Source: Rhizobium sp. SL42
GTDB lineage: Bacteria; Pseudomonadota; Alphaproteobacteria; Rhizobiales; Rhizobiaceae
Length of the DNA: 64,000 nucleotides
Reading direction: 5' to 3'
Assembly: GCF_021729845.1 (NCBI RefSeq)
Contig: NZ_CP063397.1
Location: 2,866,001-2,930,000 of the forward strand
The translations under genes were made by a program, and so were the position numbers. This document shows positions 55,443 through 64,000 of this stretch, piece by piece. How positions within the stretch are numbered: the stretch's first letter is position 1; each line of letters opens with the position of its first letter. The notes beneath the pieces were generated by a model. That model did no database searches and had not been told where the DNA came from. It worked only from the letters and a program-made list of their open reading frames with translations.

Positions 55443-56690
55443 ATGTCAGATTCATTACAATCGGCGCCCAAGGCTCTCGGAGCGATGGGACGAATAGAAT
55501 TCATCGCGATGATGGCGTTTTTGATGGCGCTGAACGCGCTTGCCATCGACATCATGTTGCCGGGCTTGCAGGAAATCGGCGCCTCCCTCAATGTCGACAA
55601 TGAAAACCATCGCCAGTATGTGGTCTCGGCATACCTGATCGGCTTCGGCGTCGCCCAACTCTTCTACGGTCCGATCGCCGACCGCTTCGGCCGCCGGATC
55701 CCCATGATCATTGGCCTGGCGATCTATGTCATCTCGTCGCTGGCCGTCGTTCTCGTGCCGTCGTTCGGCATGCTGCTTCTGCTCCGCTTCATCCAGGGCA
55801 TCGGTTCTGCCGCCACCCGCGTCATCACCGTTTCGATCGTTCGTGACGTATACGGCGGTCGCCGCATGGCGGAAGTCATGTCGCTGATCATGATGGTGTT
55901 CATGGTGATCCCGGTCGTGGCACCCGGCACCGGACAAGTGATCATGCTCTTCGGGCACTGGCACTGGATCTTCGTCTTCATGGCCGCTATCGCGGTCATC
56001 GTCGGAACGTGGATGTACATTCGCCTGCCCGAGACACTGGCCGCCGAAGATGTTCGCCCATTCACCGCACGCGTGATCCTCGATGGCTTCCGCATCGTTC
56101 TGACCAATCGTGTCGCTCTATGCTACACGATCGCCAGCACGTTCATATTCGGCGCCCTGTTCGGCTTCATCAATTCGGCACAGCAGATCTATGTCGGCAT
56201 CTACGGCCTCGGCGTCTGGTTTCCCGTCGCCTTTGCTGGCGTTGCGCTCTTCATGGCTCTGTCGTCGTTCGTCAACGCAAAGCTGGTCGGCCGCTTCGGC
56301 ATGCGCAAGCTCTCGCATGCGTCATTGCTCGGCTTCATCGCCATCAACCTTATCTGGCTGATCGTACAGGTGCTTGGACCGCAACCCATGCCGTTTGCGC
56401 TGTTCATCACATTCTTCGCACTGGCGATGTTCCAGTTCGGCTGGATCGGTTCGAACTTCAACTCGCTGGCCATGGAACCGCTTGGCCACGTTGCCGGCAC
56501 GGCATCGTCGGTGCTTGGCTTCATGGGCACCGTCGGTGGTTCACTCATCGGCGCGGCCATCGGCCAGGCTTATGACGGCACGGCCCTGCCAATGGTGGCG
56601 GGCTACTTCGTCGTCTCTGTGATCGGTCTGATCTTCGTCCTGATCGGCGAAAAGGGACGGCTGTTCCACGCCCACAACCAACCGGTCTGA
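55443..56690 (+). CDS. Bcr/CflA-type MFS exporter
   Basis: A 415-residue, 12-helix major-facilitator protein. MALNALAIDIMLPGLQEIGASL is the Bcr/CflA N-terminal helix with the D--MLPGL motif, GPIADRFGRRIPM is the A-motif between helices 2 and 3, and RFIQGIGSAATRVITVSIVRD the helix-4 motif. It would export drugs or sulfonamide-like compounds by proton antiport; the substrate is unknown. It lies between grxD and a convergent phosphatase gene. Confidence 0.9.
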   Translation: MSDSLQSAPKALGAMGRIEFIAMMAFLMALNALAIDIMLPGLQEIGASLNVDNENHRQYVVSAYLIGFGVAQLFYGPIADRFGRRIPMIIGLAIYVISSLAVVLVPSFGMLLLLRFIQGIGSAATRVITVSIVRDVYGGRRMAEVMSLIMMVFMVIPVVAPGTGQVIMLFGHWHWIFVFMAAIAVIVGTWMYIRLPETLAAEDVRPFTARVILDGFRIVLTNRVALCYTIASTFIFGALFGFINSAQQIYVGIYGLGVWFPVAFAGVALFMALSSFVNAKLVGRFGMRKLSHASLLGFIAINLIWLIVQVLGPQPMPFALFITFFALAMFQFGWIGSNFNSLAMEPLGHVAGTASSVLGFMGTVGGSLIGAAIGQAYDGTALPMVAGYFVVSVIGLIFVLIGEKGRLFHAHNQPV

Positions 56691-56705
56691 GTGGACGGAA
56701 GATGC

Positions 56706-56733
56706 AAAAAGGCCCGGGAAACCGGGCCTTTTT
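56706..56733. terminator. Bidirectional terminator
   Basis: AAAAAGGCCCGG (56706-56717), GAAA loop, CCGGGCCTTTTT (56722-56733). The stem has A and T runs on both sides, so it serves the MFS gene and the convergent phosphatase gene. Confidence 0.95.
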
Positions 56734-56736
56734 CCA

Positions 56737-57558
56737 TTAAACCGTGAAGATCTTTTCGCGCAGTTCCTGCCAGGTGTCCTCATCGGCGGCTACCAGCAGG
56801 CCACCCTCGGTATGATGCGGCAGGTAGGCCGATCCATCGAAGCGGGCTACATGGCCGCCAGCCTCCTGCATCATCAATGCACCGGCCAGGTGATCCCAGG
56901 GCATCAGCTTGTTATACATGGCAAAATCCATATGCCCCTGAGCCAGCAGGCGATATTCGTGGGCGGCGCAGCGATAGCTGGTGAATAGACGCACGTCCGC
57001 GAGATTGACCAGAAGCTTGCGACGGGTCTCGATGTCGAAATAGCCCGTATTGGCAATGCCGATCATCTGTTCGAGCGGTTGTGACGGCCGCATGGACATC
57101 TGCTCCTGCGACCCGTCCGGCTTGCACATCCAGCTCCCCGAGCCCTTCTCGACGATTGCCCAGTCATTGCCGATCGGGTCATAGATCAGGCCGGCAACCG
57201 TCTCACCCTTGCTGACGACGGACAACATGACACCGAACAGCGCCAGCCCCGAGGCGAAGTTGAACGTGCCATCGATTGGATCGACGACGACCGCAAGGTC
57301 TGCGCCGCCCAGCCTGCCAAGCAACGCCGGATCGGCAGCAACCGCTTCCTCGCCGACGAACAGGGCATACGGCATGATTTCGGCGACACCGTCCCGGATC
57401 AGCCGCTCTGCGGCTTCATCCGCTTCCGTCACCAGATCGATTGCCTCGCTCTTCATCCGAACATCGCCGTCGCCGAGATTGCGGAAACGCGGCAGGATTT
57501 CGCGCACTGCGGCCTCCTGCAGGAGATTTGCAAGTGCTGCGATATCAATGTCGGCCAT
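56737..57558 (-). CDS. Inositol monophosphatase family protein
   Basis: A 273-residue protein from the ATG at 57558 (AAGGA eight bases before); a longer frame to 57645 is not supported. The metal-binding motifs are GEE (FVGEEAVA), DPIDGTFNFASG and WDHLAGALMMQEAGG, as in IMPase/FBPase/CysQ enzymes. The substrate could be inositol phosphate, histidinol phosphate or PAP; I cannot tell. It starts one base after the ttcA stop, so the two genes are cotranscribed. Confidence 0.9.
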   Translation of the reverse strand: MADIDIAALANLLQEAAVREILPRFRNLGDGDVRMKSEAIDLVTEADEAAERLIRDGVAEIMPYALFVGEEAVAADPALLGRLGGADLAVVVDPIDGTFNFASGLALFGVMLSVVSKGETVAGLIYDPIGNDWAIVEKGSGSWMCKPDGSQEQMSMRPSQPLEQMIGIANTGYFDIETRRKLLVNLADVRLFTSYRCAAHEYRLLAQGHMDFAMYNKLMPWDHLAGALMMQEAGGHVARFDGSAYLPHHTEGGLLVAADEDTWQELREKIFTV

Positions 57559-57559
57559 G

Positions 57560-58447
57560 TCAGCTGTCCTTGGATGTCTGAAGTGCGGAAAAATCGAAAA
57601 GCTTCGGATCGAGCAGATGCGAGGCATCGACATGGCCGAGTGCACGCAACATCGCGTCCTTGCGACCCGGCATCTTCTGTTCGATACCGGCGAGCATCTC
57701 CTTCATCGCGTTGCGCTGAAGGCCATCCTGTGAGCCGCAGAGATCGCAAGGGATGATCGGGAATTCCATCGCCTGGGCAAAGCGCGCCATGTCATCCTCC
57801 GCGGCATAGGCAAGCGGCCTTAACACGAAGAGATCCTTCTCGTCGTTGAGCAACTTGGCCGGCATGGCAGACAGACGCCCGCCATGGAAGAAGTTCATGA
57901 AGAAGGTCTCAAGGATGTCTTCCCGGTGATGACCCAGAACCAGCGCCTCACAACCCTCCTCGCGAGCAATCCGGTAGAGATTGCCGCGACGCAGGCGCGA
58001 ACAGAGCGAACAATAGGTCCCACCCGACGGCACCTTTTCCTTCACGATCGAATAGGTGTCGCGATATTCGATCCGGTGCTCGACACCGATTGCAGTGAGA
58101 TATTCCGGCAGGATATGCTTGGGAAAATTCGGCTGCCCCTGATCGAGATTGCAGGCAATCAGCTCGACCGGCAAAAGGCCGCGCCATTTGAGGTCCAGCA
58201 GGATGGCCAGCAGACCAAAACTGTCCTTGCCTCCCGACAACCCTACCAGCCAGCGTTTCTGCCCCTTCAGCATGTCGAAATCGGTAATCGCCTGACGGAC
58301 CTGGCGAATCAGCCGCTTGCGCAGCTTGTTGAACGACACCGACTGCGGTGCCTTGGCAAAGATCGGATGGATCCCGGCAAGGTCGAGTTCGTCTTCCGGG
58401 ACTGTGGCATCGGCGCCAAATGTATCGGCGGGCAAGGAAATGTTCAT
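57560..58447 (-). CDS. ttcA: tRNA 2-thiocytidine(32) synthetase TtcA
   Basis: A 295-residue PP-loop enzyme. The ATP motif is SGGKDS at 71-76, and the cluster cysteines are CSLC (146 and 149) and CDLC (234 and 237). [19 protein letters not shown] is the core signature. It thiolates C32 of some tRNAs using sulfur from a cysteine desulfurase and needs a [4Fe-4S] cluster, so it depends on the suf and iscS genes. The start at 58447 has GGAG seven bases upstream. Confidence 0.95.
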   Translation of the reverse strand: MNISLPADTFGADATVPEDELDLAGIHPIFAKAPQSVSFNKLRKRLIRQVRQAITDFDMLKGQKRWLVGLSGGKDSFGLLAILLDLKWRGLLPVELIACNLDQGQPNFPKHILPEYLTAIGVEHRIEYRDTYSIVKEKVPSGGTYCSLCSRLRRGNLYRIAREEGCEALVLGHHREDILETFFMNFFHGGRLSAMPAKLLNDEKDLFVLRPLAYAAEDDMARFAQAMEFPIIPCDLCGSQDGLQRNAMKEMLAGIEQKMPGRKDAMLRALGHVDASHLLDPKLFDFSALQTSKDS

Positions 58448-58516
58448 CTCGGGCTCCGTCGGGCACTGGGGCCGCGTGGCATCTCGCCTGTGCAATGCCC
58501 CTTTAAGCCGGCAAGA

Positions 58517-59443
58517 TCAAGTGCCGAACACCGACCAGCCGGTCTTGGTCGCCAGCATTTCCAGTGCAACCGAGCCAAGCGCGGAATTGCCGACCTTGTT
58601 CAACCCCGGCGACCAGACGGCGATTGACGCCTTGCCCGGCGCAACGGCCAGAATGCCGCCACCGACACCGGATTTGCCCGGCAGGCCGACATGGAAGGCG
58701 AAATCACCCGAGCCGTCATAGTGCCCGCACATCATCATCAGCGCGTTGATACGACGGGCACGCTTGGGCGAGACTACCGAAAAACCGGTGAGCGGATTGG
58801 TACCGCGATGGGCGAGATAGAGGCCGGCATGGGACAGCTGGACGCAGCTCAGCGCGAGCGCGCATTGGTGGAAATAGACACCAAGCACATGCTCCACCGG
58901 GTGATGCAGATTGCCGAAGCCGCGCATAAAGTTCGCCAGCGCAAAATTTCGGTAGCCGGTCTTCTGTTCCGACTGCGCGACCTTCTCGTCGATCGACAGC
59001 GTCTCGTCATCGGCGACATAGCGCATGAAGCGCAGGTATTCACCAATCGCCTCACGGGGAGCGTGCCCCGCAAGCACCATGTCGGCGACAACGATCGCAC
59101 CGGCATTGATGAACGGGTTGCGCGGAATTCCATGCTCGTGTTCAAGCTGGACAATGGAGTTGAAAGCCGAGCCTGAGGGCTCGCGGCCAACACGGTTCCA
59201 CACGCCCTCGCCGGCCTTGCCGAGCGCCAGCGTCAGCATGAACACCTTGGATATGCTCTGGATGGAAAAGGACGTCTCGGCATCGCCGGCCTTATAGGTC
59301 TGTCCCTCGACCGTGGTGATCGCAATGCCGAACTGCCTGGGATTGACCCGCGCCAGTTCCGGAATGTAGTCCGCCACCTTGCCCTCGCCCAGCCGAGGCT
59401 CAAGCTCGCGCACGATGTCGTCAACAATCGCCTGCAGGTCCAT
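58517..59443 (-). CDS. glsA: Glutaminase
   Basis: A 308-residue serine-dependent beta-lactamase-fold glutaminase. The catalytic S63-x-x-K66 is in [12 protein letters not shown], as in class D-like folds. [59 protein letters not shown] are signatures. It makes glutamate and ammonia from glutamine. GAGAGGGTGGAC lies before the ATG. A longer frame to 59689 runs into the rpsD gene and is not real. Confidence 0.96.
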   Translation of the reverse strand: MDLQAIVDDIVRELEPRLGEGKVADYIPELARVNPRQFGIAITTVEGQTYKAGDAETSFSIQSISKVFMLTLALGKAGEGVWNRVGREPSGSAFNSIVQLEHEHGIPRNPFINAGAIVVADMVLAGHAPREAIGEYLRFMRYVADDETLSIDEKVAQSEQKTGYRNFALANFMRGFGNLHHPVEHVLGVYFHQCALALSCVQLSHAGLYLAHRGTNPLTGFSVVSPKRARRINALMMMCGHYDGSGDFAFHVGLPGKSGVGGGILAVAPGKASIAVWSPGLNKVGNSALGSVALEMLATKTGWSVFGT

Positions 59444-59506
59444 GTCCACCCTCTCGCTCGGCAGCGCTGGTACTATATTCATCGTCCATCGCCGCACTGC
59501 AAACAG

Positions 59507-59533
59507 AAAAAGCCGCCCCGAAGGACGGCTTTT
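59507..59533 (-). terminator. Rho-independent terminator of rpsD
   Basis: On the minus strand AAAAGCCG-T-CC, a UUCG tetraloop and GG-G-CGGCTTTTT form a stable hairpin with a short U-run. It starts 22 bases after the rpsD stop. Confidence 0.9.
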
Positions 59534-59555
59534 CCAAAAATCCGAAACGCGTCGA

Positions 59556-60173
59556 TTAACGCGAGTAGAATTCGACGACCAGCTGCGGTTCCATGACGAC
59601 AGCGTAAGGAACGTCGGACAGCGTCGGGACGCGAACGAAGGTAGCAACCATCTTGTTGTGGTCGACTTCGATGTAGTCCGGAACGTCACGCTCGGCGAGC
59701 TGAACCGATTCGAGAACGGTAACCAGCTGCTTCGACTTCTGGCGAACTTCGATCACGTCGCCGGCCTTGCAGCGGTACGAGCCGATGTTGACCTTGACGC
59801 CGTTGACGGTGACGTGGCCATGGTTGACGAACTGGCGGGCAGCAAAGACAGTCGGAACGAACTTGGCGCGGTATACGATCGCGTCGAGACGCGACTCGAG
59901 CAGACCGATCAGGTTCTCCGAGGTGTCACCCTTGCGACGGTTGGCTTCGTCGTAGGTGGCGCGGAACTGCTTTTCGCGCAGGTCGCCGTAGTAGCCCTTG
60001 AGCTTCTGCTTGGCGCGAAGCTGGACACCGAAGTCCGAAAGCTTGCCCTTGCGGCGCTGACCGTGCTGGCCAGGACCGTATTCGCGGCGGTTAACCGGGG
60101 ACTTAGGACGACCCCAGATATTTTCGCCCATACGGCGATCGATTTTGTACTTGGATGCAGCGCGCTTGCTCAT
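59556..60173 (-). CDS. rpsD: 30S ribosomal protein S4
   Basis: A 205-residue protein of the S4 family. The first 90 residues lead to the S4 RNA-binding domain with [49 protein letters not shown]. The zinc-binding cysteines of some S4 proteins are not present at the N terminus (the C- form). It binds 16S rRNA early in assembly. It is a single-gene unit here, away from the alpha operon, as usual in rhizobia. AAGGAA lies seven bases before the ATG. Confidence 0.97.
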   Translation of the reverse strand: MSKRAASKYKIDRRMGENIWGRPKSPVNRREYGPGQHGQRRKGKLSDFGVQLRAKQKLKGYYGDLREKQFRATYDEANRRKGDTSENLIGLLESRLDAIVYRAKFVPTVFAARQFVNHGHVTVNGVKVNIGSYRCKAGDVIEVRQKSKQLVTVLESVQLAERDVPDYIEVDHNKMVATFVRVPTLSDVPYAVVMEPQLVVEFYSR

Positions 60174-60509
60174 CGCATTTCCTTCTCAACAGGTTACACC
60201 GGTTTGTTACCAAACAGGATCAAGGAAACACGCCCTCCTCTGAGTTCCGTTTTAGAAACTCTGACAGGCTTCTCACGTAAAGCGTACGGGGAAAACCACG
60301 GGACATGTCGTTAAACGACGGGCTCAGGGAACCCGAAGTTGAGGGGGCTATATGGGCGATGCGAGAAAATGTCAACGTTGTGCCTTGAACTTTCCGCGAC
60401 ACCGTCCCATTTGCCCCATCACGCAGCCACCGGGCCCCTCTGACGTTGAGCGCCGGATTCTCGTGATGTCGGGGCTGCGATCAAAAACCTTTCCGGCAAA
60501 GGAATCCTC
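60174..60509. other. Gene-free region between rpsD and terC
   Basis: About 335 bases. It holds the rpsD promoter (60347-60375) and its leader of about 165 bases, and must hold the terC promoter, which I could not place. No riboswitch of the yybP-ykoY kind is recognisable before terC. Confidence 0.5.
60347..60375 (-). promoter_or_regulatory. Predicted sigma-70 promoter of rpsD
   Basis: On the minus strand TTGACA (60370-60375, perfect) and TATAGC (60347-60352) are spaced by 17 bases. It gives an S4 leader of about 165 bases, long enough for regulation of its own translation. Confidence 0.75.
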
Positions 60510-61511
60510 ATGGTGGATTTTCTTTGGGTTGACTTTCTGGGCACTCCCGCCTGGATGTGGCTTACCTTCGTTTCCCTCGTTGCCTTTCTACTCGCTCTCG
60601 ACCTTGGCGTCATGCACAAGGAAAGCCGTGAAATCGGCATCAAGGAGAGTTTTCTTCTCTCAGCTTTCTATATGACCCTCGGAGTCGCCTTTGGCGGCTG
60701 GGTCTGGTTCCAGAGCGGCCAGCAGGCCGGTCTCGAATATCTGACGGGCTTTGTCGTCGAAAAGAGCCTGGCGATGGACAATATCTTCGTCATCGCGATG
60801 ATCTTCGGCTATTTCTCCATACCCCGCGCCTATCAGCACCGCGTCCTGCTCTGGGGCATTCTCGGCGTCATCGTCCTGCGTGGCGTGATGATTGCCGCAG
60901 GCGCTGCCATCGTCGAGAACTACGATTGGGTTCTCTACCTGTTCGCCGCCTTCCTGGTCATCACCGGCATCAAGATGCTGCTGACAGCCGAACAGGAACA
61001 CGACGTCTCGAGCAATCCGGTCCTCAAATTTCTGCAGAAGCGCTTGCCTGTCACAAACGGCCTGCGCGACGAGAAATTTCTCGTTCGCGAAACGGACGAA
61101 AAGACCGGCAAGCTGAAGACCTTCATCACGCCGCTTTTCCTGGCGCTGATCATGGTCGAACTGGCCGATGTGATCTTCGCGGTGGACTCAATCCCGGCGA
61201 TCTTTGCGATCACCACCGATCCGTTCATCGTCTATACGTCAAACATCTTCGCGATCCTCGGCCTGCGCGCGCTCTATTTTGCGCTTTCCGCCCTGATCCA
61301 CCGCTTCGCCTATCTGAAATATGCGCTGTCGGTCGTGCTGATCTTCATCGGCTCGAAGATCTTCGTCGCAGACATGCTGGGCCTCGCCAAGATCCCGCCC
61401 ACCATCTCGCTCTCCGTTACGATCGGCATCCTAGCCGTCGGCATCCTCGGATCGCTCTGGGCGACCCGCAACACCGGCAAGGACGACAAAACCGCCGTTG
61501 CTGAGCAGTAA
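60510..61511 (+). CDS. TerC-family integral membrane protein
   Basis: A 333-residue protein with about nine membrane helices. The two TerC repeats carry the acidic motifs LALDLGVMHK, EKSLAMDNIFVIAMIFGYFSIP and VELADVIFAVDSIPAIFAITTDPFIVYTSNIFAILGLRALYF. This is the Alx/TerC group, known in other bacteria for manganese export or metal loading of exported enzymes, and first named for tellurite resistance. GGAA precedes the ATG. The function here is by family only. Confidence 0.93.
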   Translation: MVDFLWVDFLGTPAWMWLTFVSLVAFLLALDLGVMHKESREIGIKESFLLSAFYMTLGVAFGGWVWFQSGQQAGLEYLTGFVVEKSLAMDNIFVIAMIFGYFSIPRAYQHRVLLWGILGVIVLRGVMIAAGAAIVENYDWVLYLFAAFLVITGIKMLLTAEQEHDVSSNPVLKFLQKRLPVTNGLRDEKFLVRETDEKTGKLKTFITPLFLALIMVELADVIFAVDSIPAIFAITTDPFIVYTSNIFAILGLRALYFALSALIHRFAYLKYALSVVLIFIGSKIFVADMLGLAKIPPTISLSVTIGILAVGILGSLWATRNTGKDDKTAVAEQ

Positions 61512-61517
61512 ACCCGC

Positions 61518-61545
61518 ATGGGGGCGGCCCTTGGGTCGTCCCCAT
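61518..61545 (+). terminator. Hairpin after the terC-family gene
   Basis: A 12-base-pair stem with two G-U pairs forms between 61518-61529 and 61534-61545, with loop CTTG. No T-run follows. Confidence 0.55.
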
Positions 61546-61668
61546 CGCACCTCGCGCAGACGTGTACCTGAAAATCCCGTTTACGACTGTTTGCAAAGCT
61601 GACAGCTTCGCCAATCTGGTCTAAAGCCAGTTCCGGTTACGGATTTAAAGATCGTGTTCAGGACAATC

Positions 61669-62481
61669 ATGGCTTCTCGCAATTCCTCCCTTATTGTTTC
61701 GGCCTTCCTCACCGTCATGTCGGCATTCGCGCCGTCATCTGCCGAGGCCGGTCGCGCCCATGTAATCCTCGACGCCAATACCGGGCAGATTCTGGAGGCA
61801 GAGAACGCCGACGCCATCAATTATCCGGCCTCGCTGACCAAGATGATGACTCTGTACCTGACCTTCGAGGCACTGCATCAGAGCCGCTTCGGCTGGGATG
61901 ACCGTCTGGTGATGTCGGAAAATGCCGAAAGCAAGGAACCCTATAAATTCGCAGTCGGCGCAGGCAACAAGATCACCGTGCGCGAAGCGGTCATGGGCAT
62001 GATTGTGCTGTCGACCAATGACGCGGCAGTCGCGGTCGCCGAAGCGCTCGCCGGCTCCGAACAGGCCTTCGGTCAGATGATGACCGCCAAGGCCCGCACA
62101 CTTGGCATGAGCAGCACGGTATTCACCAATCCCGCCGGCCTCCCCGATCCGAACCAGGTGACCACGGCCGCCGACATGGCGAAGCTGGGATTGGCGCTGA
62201 TGCGTGACTATCCGGAAGAGTACAAACTGTTTTCCACGACCCGTTTCACCTTTCGCAGCATGAAATTCCGCGGACACAACCAGTTGCTGTCCACTTATCC
62301 GGGTGCGGACGGCATCAAGACCGGCTATACCAAAGCCTCGGGCTACAACCTCGTCAGCTCTGCCAGCAATGGCAGCCGCCGCGTCGTCGGCGTTGTCCTT
62401 GGCGGCGACAGCGCAGCCGAGCGCGACGGCCAGATGGCCGCCCTGTTCGACAAATATCTGGGCGCGCAGTCCGGACAATAA
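61669..62481 (+). CDS. D-alanyl-D-alanine carboxypeptidase (penicillin-binding protein, class S11)
   Basis: A 270-residue protein from the ATG at 61669, which has AGGA six bases before; a GTG at 61654 is less likely. A signal peptide (about residues 1 to 27) ends in AEAGRAHVILD. The catalytic motifs of S11 peptidases are S55-x-x-K58 (SLTK), S115-x-N117 (STND) and K217-T-G (GIKTGYT). The C-terminal membrane-anchor part is missing, so it should be periplasmic and soluble. It trims the terminal D-Ala of peptidoglycan stems. Confidence 0.92.
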   Translation: MASRNSSLIVSAFLTVMSAFAPSSAEAGRAHVILDANTGQILEAENADAINYPASLTKMMTLYLTFEALHQSRFGWDDRLVMSENAESKEPYKFAVGAGNKITVREAVMGMIVLSTNDAAVAVAEALAGSEQAFGQMMTAKARTLGMSSTVFTNPAGLPDPNQVTTAADMAKLGLALMRDYPEEYKLFSTTRFTFRSMKFRGHNQLLSTYPGADGIKTGYTKASGYNLVSSASNGSRRVVGVVLGGDSAAERDGQMAALFDKYLGAQSGQ

Positions 62482-62507
62482 ACCTCTTCAGAGATCGGAT
62501 ACGCCCA

Positions 62508-63749
62508 ATGACCGATACCGTCCTCGACCGTTTTCTCCGCTATGTCGTGATCGACACCCAGTCCGATCCGAAGTCTTCTGCGCAGCCTTCGACGGAGAAG
62601 CAGAAGGATCTGGGTCGCATCCTTGTGCAGGAACTGCTGTCCCTCGGCCTGCCTGACGCCCACCTTGACGAACACGGCAATATCTATGCGACCATCCCGG
62701 CCAACACCAACAAGCCGGTCCCGGTGATCTGCTTCTGCTCGCATATGGACACCGCTCCCGACTTTACCGGTACCAACGTCAAGCCGCAGATCGTCAGCAA
62801 CTATCGCGGCGGCGATATCCGGCTGACAGGTGATACCGCCCAGGTCATCCGCGTCGAAAGCCATCCGCAACTGAAAAACCAGATCGGCAACGATATCGTC
62901 ACAACGGACGGCACAACGCTCCTGGGCGCCGACGACAAGGCGGGCATTGCCGAGATCATGACGGCGGCAGCAACTCTGCTGGCCAATCCGGACATCAAGC
63001 ACGGCACGATCAAGATCCTCTTCACCACCGACGAAGAGATCGGCCGTGGCGCCGACAAGGTCGATCTGGACAAGCTTGGTGCCCGTTTTGCCTACACGCT
63101 CGACGGCAGCACGGTCGGCGAAATCGAAAACGAGACCTTTTCGGCCGATGGCGTCGAGATCGACATTACCGGTGTCGCCATGCACCCGGGCTACGCCAAG
63201 GGCAAGATGGAGAATGCCATCAAGATTGCCAGCGACATCGTCGCGCGCCTGCCAAGGGACATCACGCCCGAAGCAACCGAAGGCAAGCAGGGCTTTATCC
63301 ATCCGACCAATCTCACAGGCGCCATGGAGAGCGCCCATATCGGCTTGATCATCCGCGACTTCACCGACGAAGGATTGCTGGAGAAGGAAAAACTCCTGGA
63401 AGACATCACCAAGGACGTGATGAAGACCTATCCCGGCTCCCGTTACACATTCAAGGTCAAGCAGCAGTACCGCAACATGAAACAGGTGCTCGACCAGCAT
63501 CCGGAAGTGGTCGACAATCTCGTCGAAGCCGTACGGCGTATCGGACTGGAACCCAAGCTGCACAGCATCCGCGGCGGCACCGACGGCTCACGCCTGTCGT
63601 TCATGGGCCTGCCCTGCCCCAATATCTATACCGGCGGCCACGCCTATCACTCCCCGCTGGAGTGGGTCAGCGTCCAGGACATGGAAAAAGCCGTGAAGAC
63701 CATTGTCGAACTGGCCAAGGTCTGGGCAGAGCGGACGGTGGCCAGATAG
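62508..63749 (+). CDS. pepT: Peptidase T (tripeptidase)
   Basis: A 413-residue M20-family zinc peptidase. The metal ligands are in FCSHMDTAPDF, LLGADDKAGIAEIM, FTTDEEIGRGA and AYTLDG, and the C-terminal histidine is in YTGGHAYHSPLEWV. It removes the N-terminal residue of tripeptides in the cytoplasm. It follows the carboxypeptidase gene by 26 bases, so the two may be cotranscribed, linking cell-wall or peptide turnover. Confidence 0.96.
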   Translation: MTDTVLDRFLRYVVIDTQSDPKSSAQPSTEKQKDLGRILVQELLSLGLPDAHLDEHGNIYATIPANTNKPVPVICFCSHMDTAPDFTGTNVKPQIVSNYRGGDIRLTGDTAQVIRVESHPQLKNQIGNDIVTTDGTTLLGADDKAGIAEIMTAAATLLANPDIKHGTIKILFTTDEEIGRGADKVDLDKLGARFAYTLDGSTVGEIENETFSADGVEIDITGVAMHPGYAKGKMENAIKIASDIVARLPRDITPEATEGKQGFIHPTNLTGAMESAHIGLIIRDFTDEGLLEKEKLLEDITKDVMKTYPGSRYTFKVKQQYRNMKQVLDQHPEVVDNLVEAVRRIGLEPKLHSIRGGTDGSRLSFMGLPCPNIYTGGHAYHSPLEWVSVQDMEKAVKTIVELAKVWAERTVAR

Positions 63750-63786
63750 CCGAAAGGCAAAAGGGTACTCGGCTCCGCTTAACCCC

Positions 63787-64000
63787 TCACTCGGCCGCCG
63801 ACTGCGTCGGCACGTCCGCATCCATCAGATTGGGATCGCCCGGCTGGGTCTCGGCTTCGAGATCCGGGAAGGCGACGATGCGCTTGCCGGAAAAATCGGT
63901 ATGCACCACGACCAGTCCCTGCTCTTCGAAATAACCGAGCAGACGCCGCGCGCGGCGGGACGAATGGGTACCATAGGCCTTGGCGATGCGATGGTCGGAC
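63787..64000 (-). CDS. C-terminal end of an unidentified protein, winged-helix-like
   Basis: The minus-strand frame is open from the window edge to a stop at 63787-63789. The visible 70 residues start with SDHRIAKAYGTHSSRRARRLLGYFEEQGLVV and continue with HTDFSGKRIVAFPDLE. The helix-turn-helix and wing pattern (a recognition-helix-like SSRRARRLLGYFEEQGL, then a basic beta hairpin) suggests a DNA-binding end. Only the C terminus is present; the protein cannot be named. It is convergent with pepT. Confidence 0.6.
   Translation of the reverse strand, partial: SDHRIAKAYGTHSSRRARRLLGYFEEQGLVVVHTDFSGKRIVAFPDLEAETQPGDPNLMDADVPTQSAAE

Noticed and set aside
60376..60509. Possible manganese (yybP-ykoY) riboswitch before the terC-family gene
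   Set aside because: The conserved loops of that riboswitch are not recognisable.
63748..63774. Terminator after pepT (AGCCGA and TCGGCT)
   Set aside because: A six-base stem with a 15-base loop and no T-run is too weak to call.

Overview
The window is a stretch of chromosome from an alphaproteobacterium of the Rhizobiaceae type (Rhizobium, Agrobacterium or Neorhizobium-like). The gene content supports this: an iscS-sufBCDS-sufT cluster, a purC-purS-(small protein)-purQ order, a DUF1476 (ATP synthase zeta-type) protein, DUF1127, DUF2189 and DUF455 proteins, anmK divergent from tyrS, GC-rich codon use, a TGA-N9-TCA iron-responsive motif before the suf genes, and a rhizobial-looking intergenic hairpin repeat. 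I saw no rRNA, tRNA, CRISPR array, phage genes, transposase or integrase. All names come from reading the translated sequences; no database was searched.

Layout. 1-4.1 kb: the end of a methyltransferase gene, a large HAD-type protein, a small flagellar-rod-like protein, and an Lrp/AsnC regulator with its LysE exporter. 4.2-16.8 kb: the Fe-S assembly genes on the minus strand (iscS, sufB, sufC, sufD, sufS, sufT, and a separated sufA). Between sufT and sufA lies a plus-strand pyrimidine catabolism operon (rutA, rutB, rutC, rutD, rutF) with a textbook sigma-54 promoter and a RutR-like operator, followed by a convergent subclass-B3-type metallo-beta-lactamase-fold protein. 16.8-28.5 kb: two hydrolases (a patatin-like one frameshifted), a GFA protein, anmK, tyrS, a very large AsmA-like protein, bcp, a DUF455 protein, an M23 peptidase and a second LysE-type exporter. 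28.6-30.6 kb: a DEAD-box helicase and a Nudix hydrolase.

30.6-36.3 kb: a tightly overlapping minus-strand operon (flavin reductase, coxD-like MoxR ATPase, coxE-like VWA protein, XdhC in two halves, a MoeA/MocA fusion, TfoX-like protein). It looks like a maturation module for a molybdenum hydroxylase, but no structural enzyme gene is present in the window. 36.5-46.1 kb: a solute-binding protein, an SDR, rpe, purB, membrane proteins, an RBBP9-like hydrolase, a PAS-GGDEF-EAL protein and a DUF1476 protein. 46.4-55.4 kb: purine synthesis (purC, purS, a small coiled-coil protein, purQ, later purL), followed by bolA and grxD, whose products are known partners in Fe-S and iron handling. Between purQ and purL sit a lipoprotein, a DUF1127 protein and a MocR regulator. 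55.4-64 kb: an MFS exporter, an inositol-monophosphatase-family protein, ttcA, glsA, rpsD, a TerC-family protein, a D,D-carboxypeptidase, pepT and the end of an unidentified gene.

Most of the window is well-known housekeeping. The parts most worth a second look are the rut/metallo-beta-lactamase block wedged into the suf cluster and its nitrogen-type promoter, the iron-motif promoter of iscS-suf, the orphan molybdenum-hydroxylase maturation operon headed by a RutF-like flavin reductase, and several small unidentified proteins and repeats. Start codons were chosen from Shine-Dalgarno spacing and known family N termini; several are uncertain and marked so.
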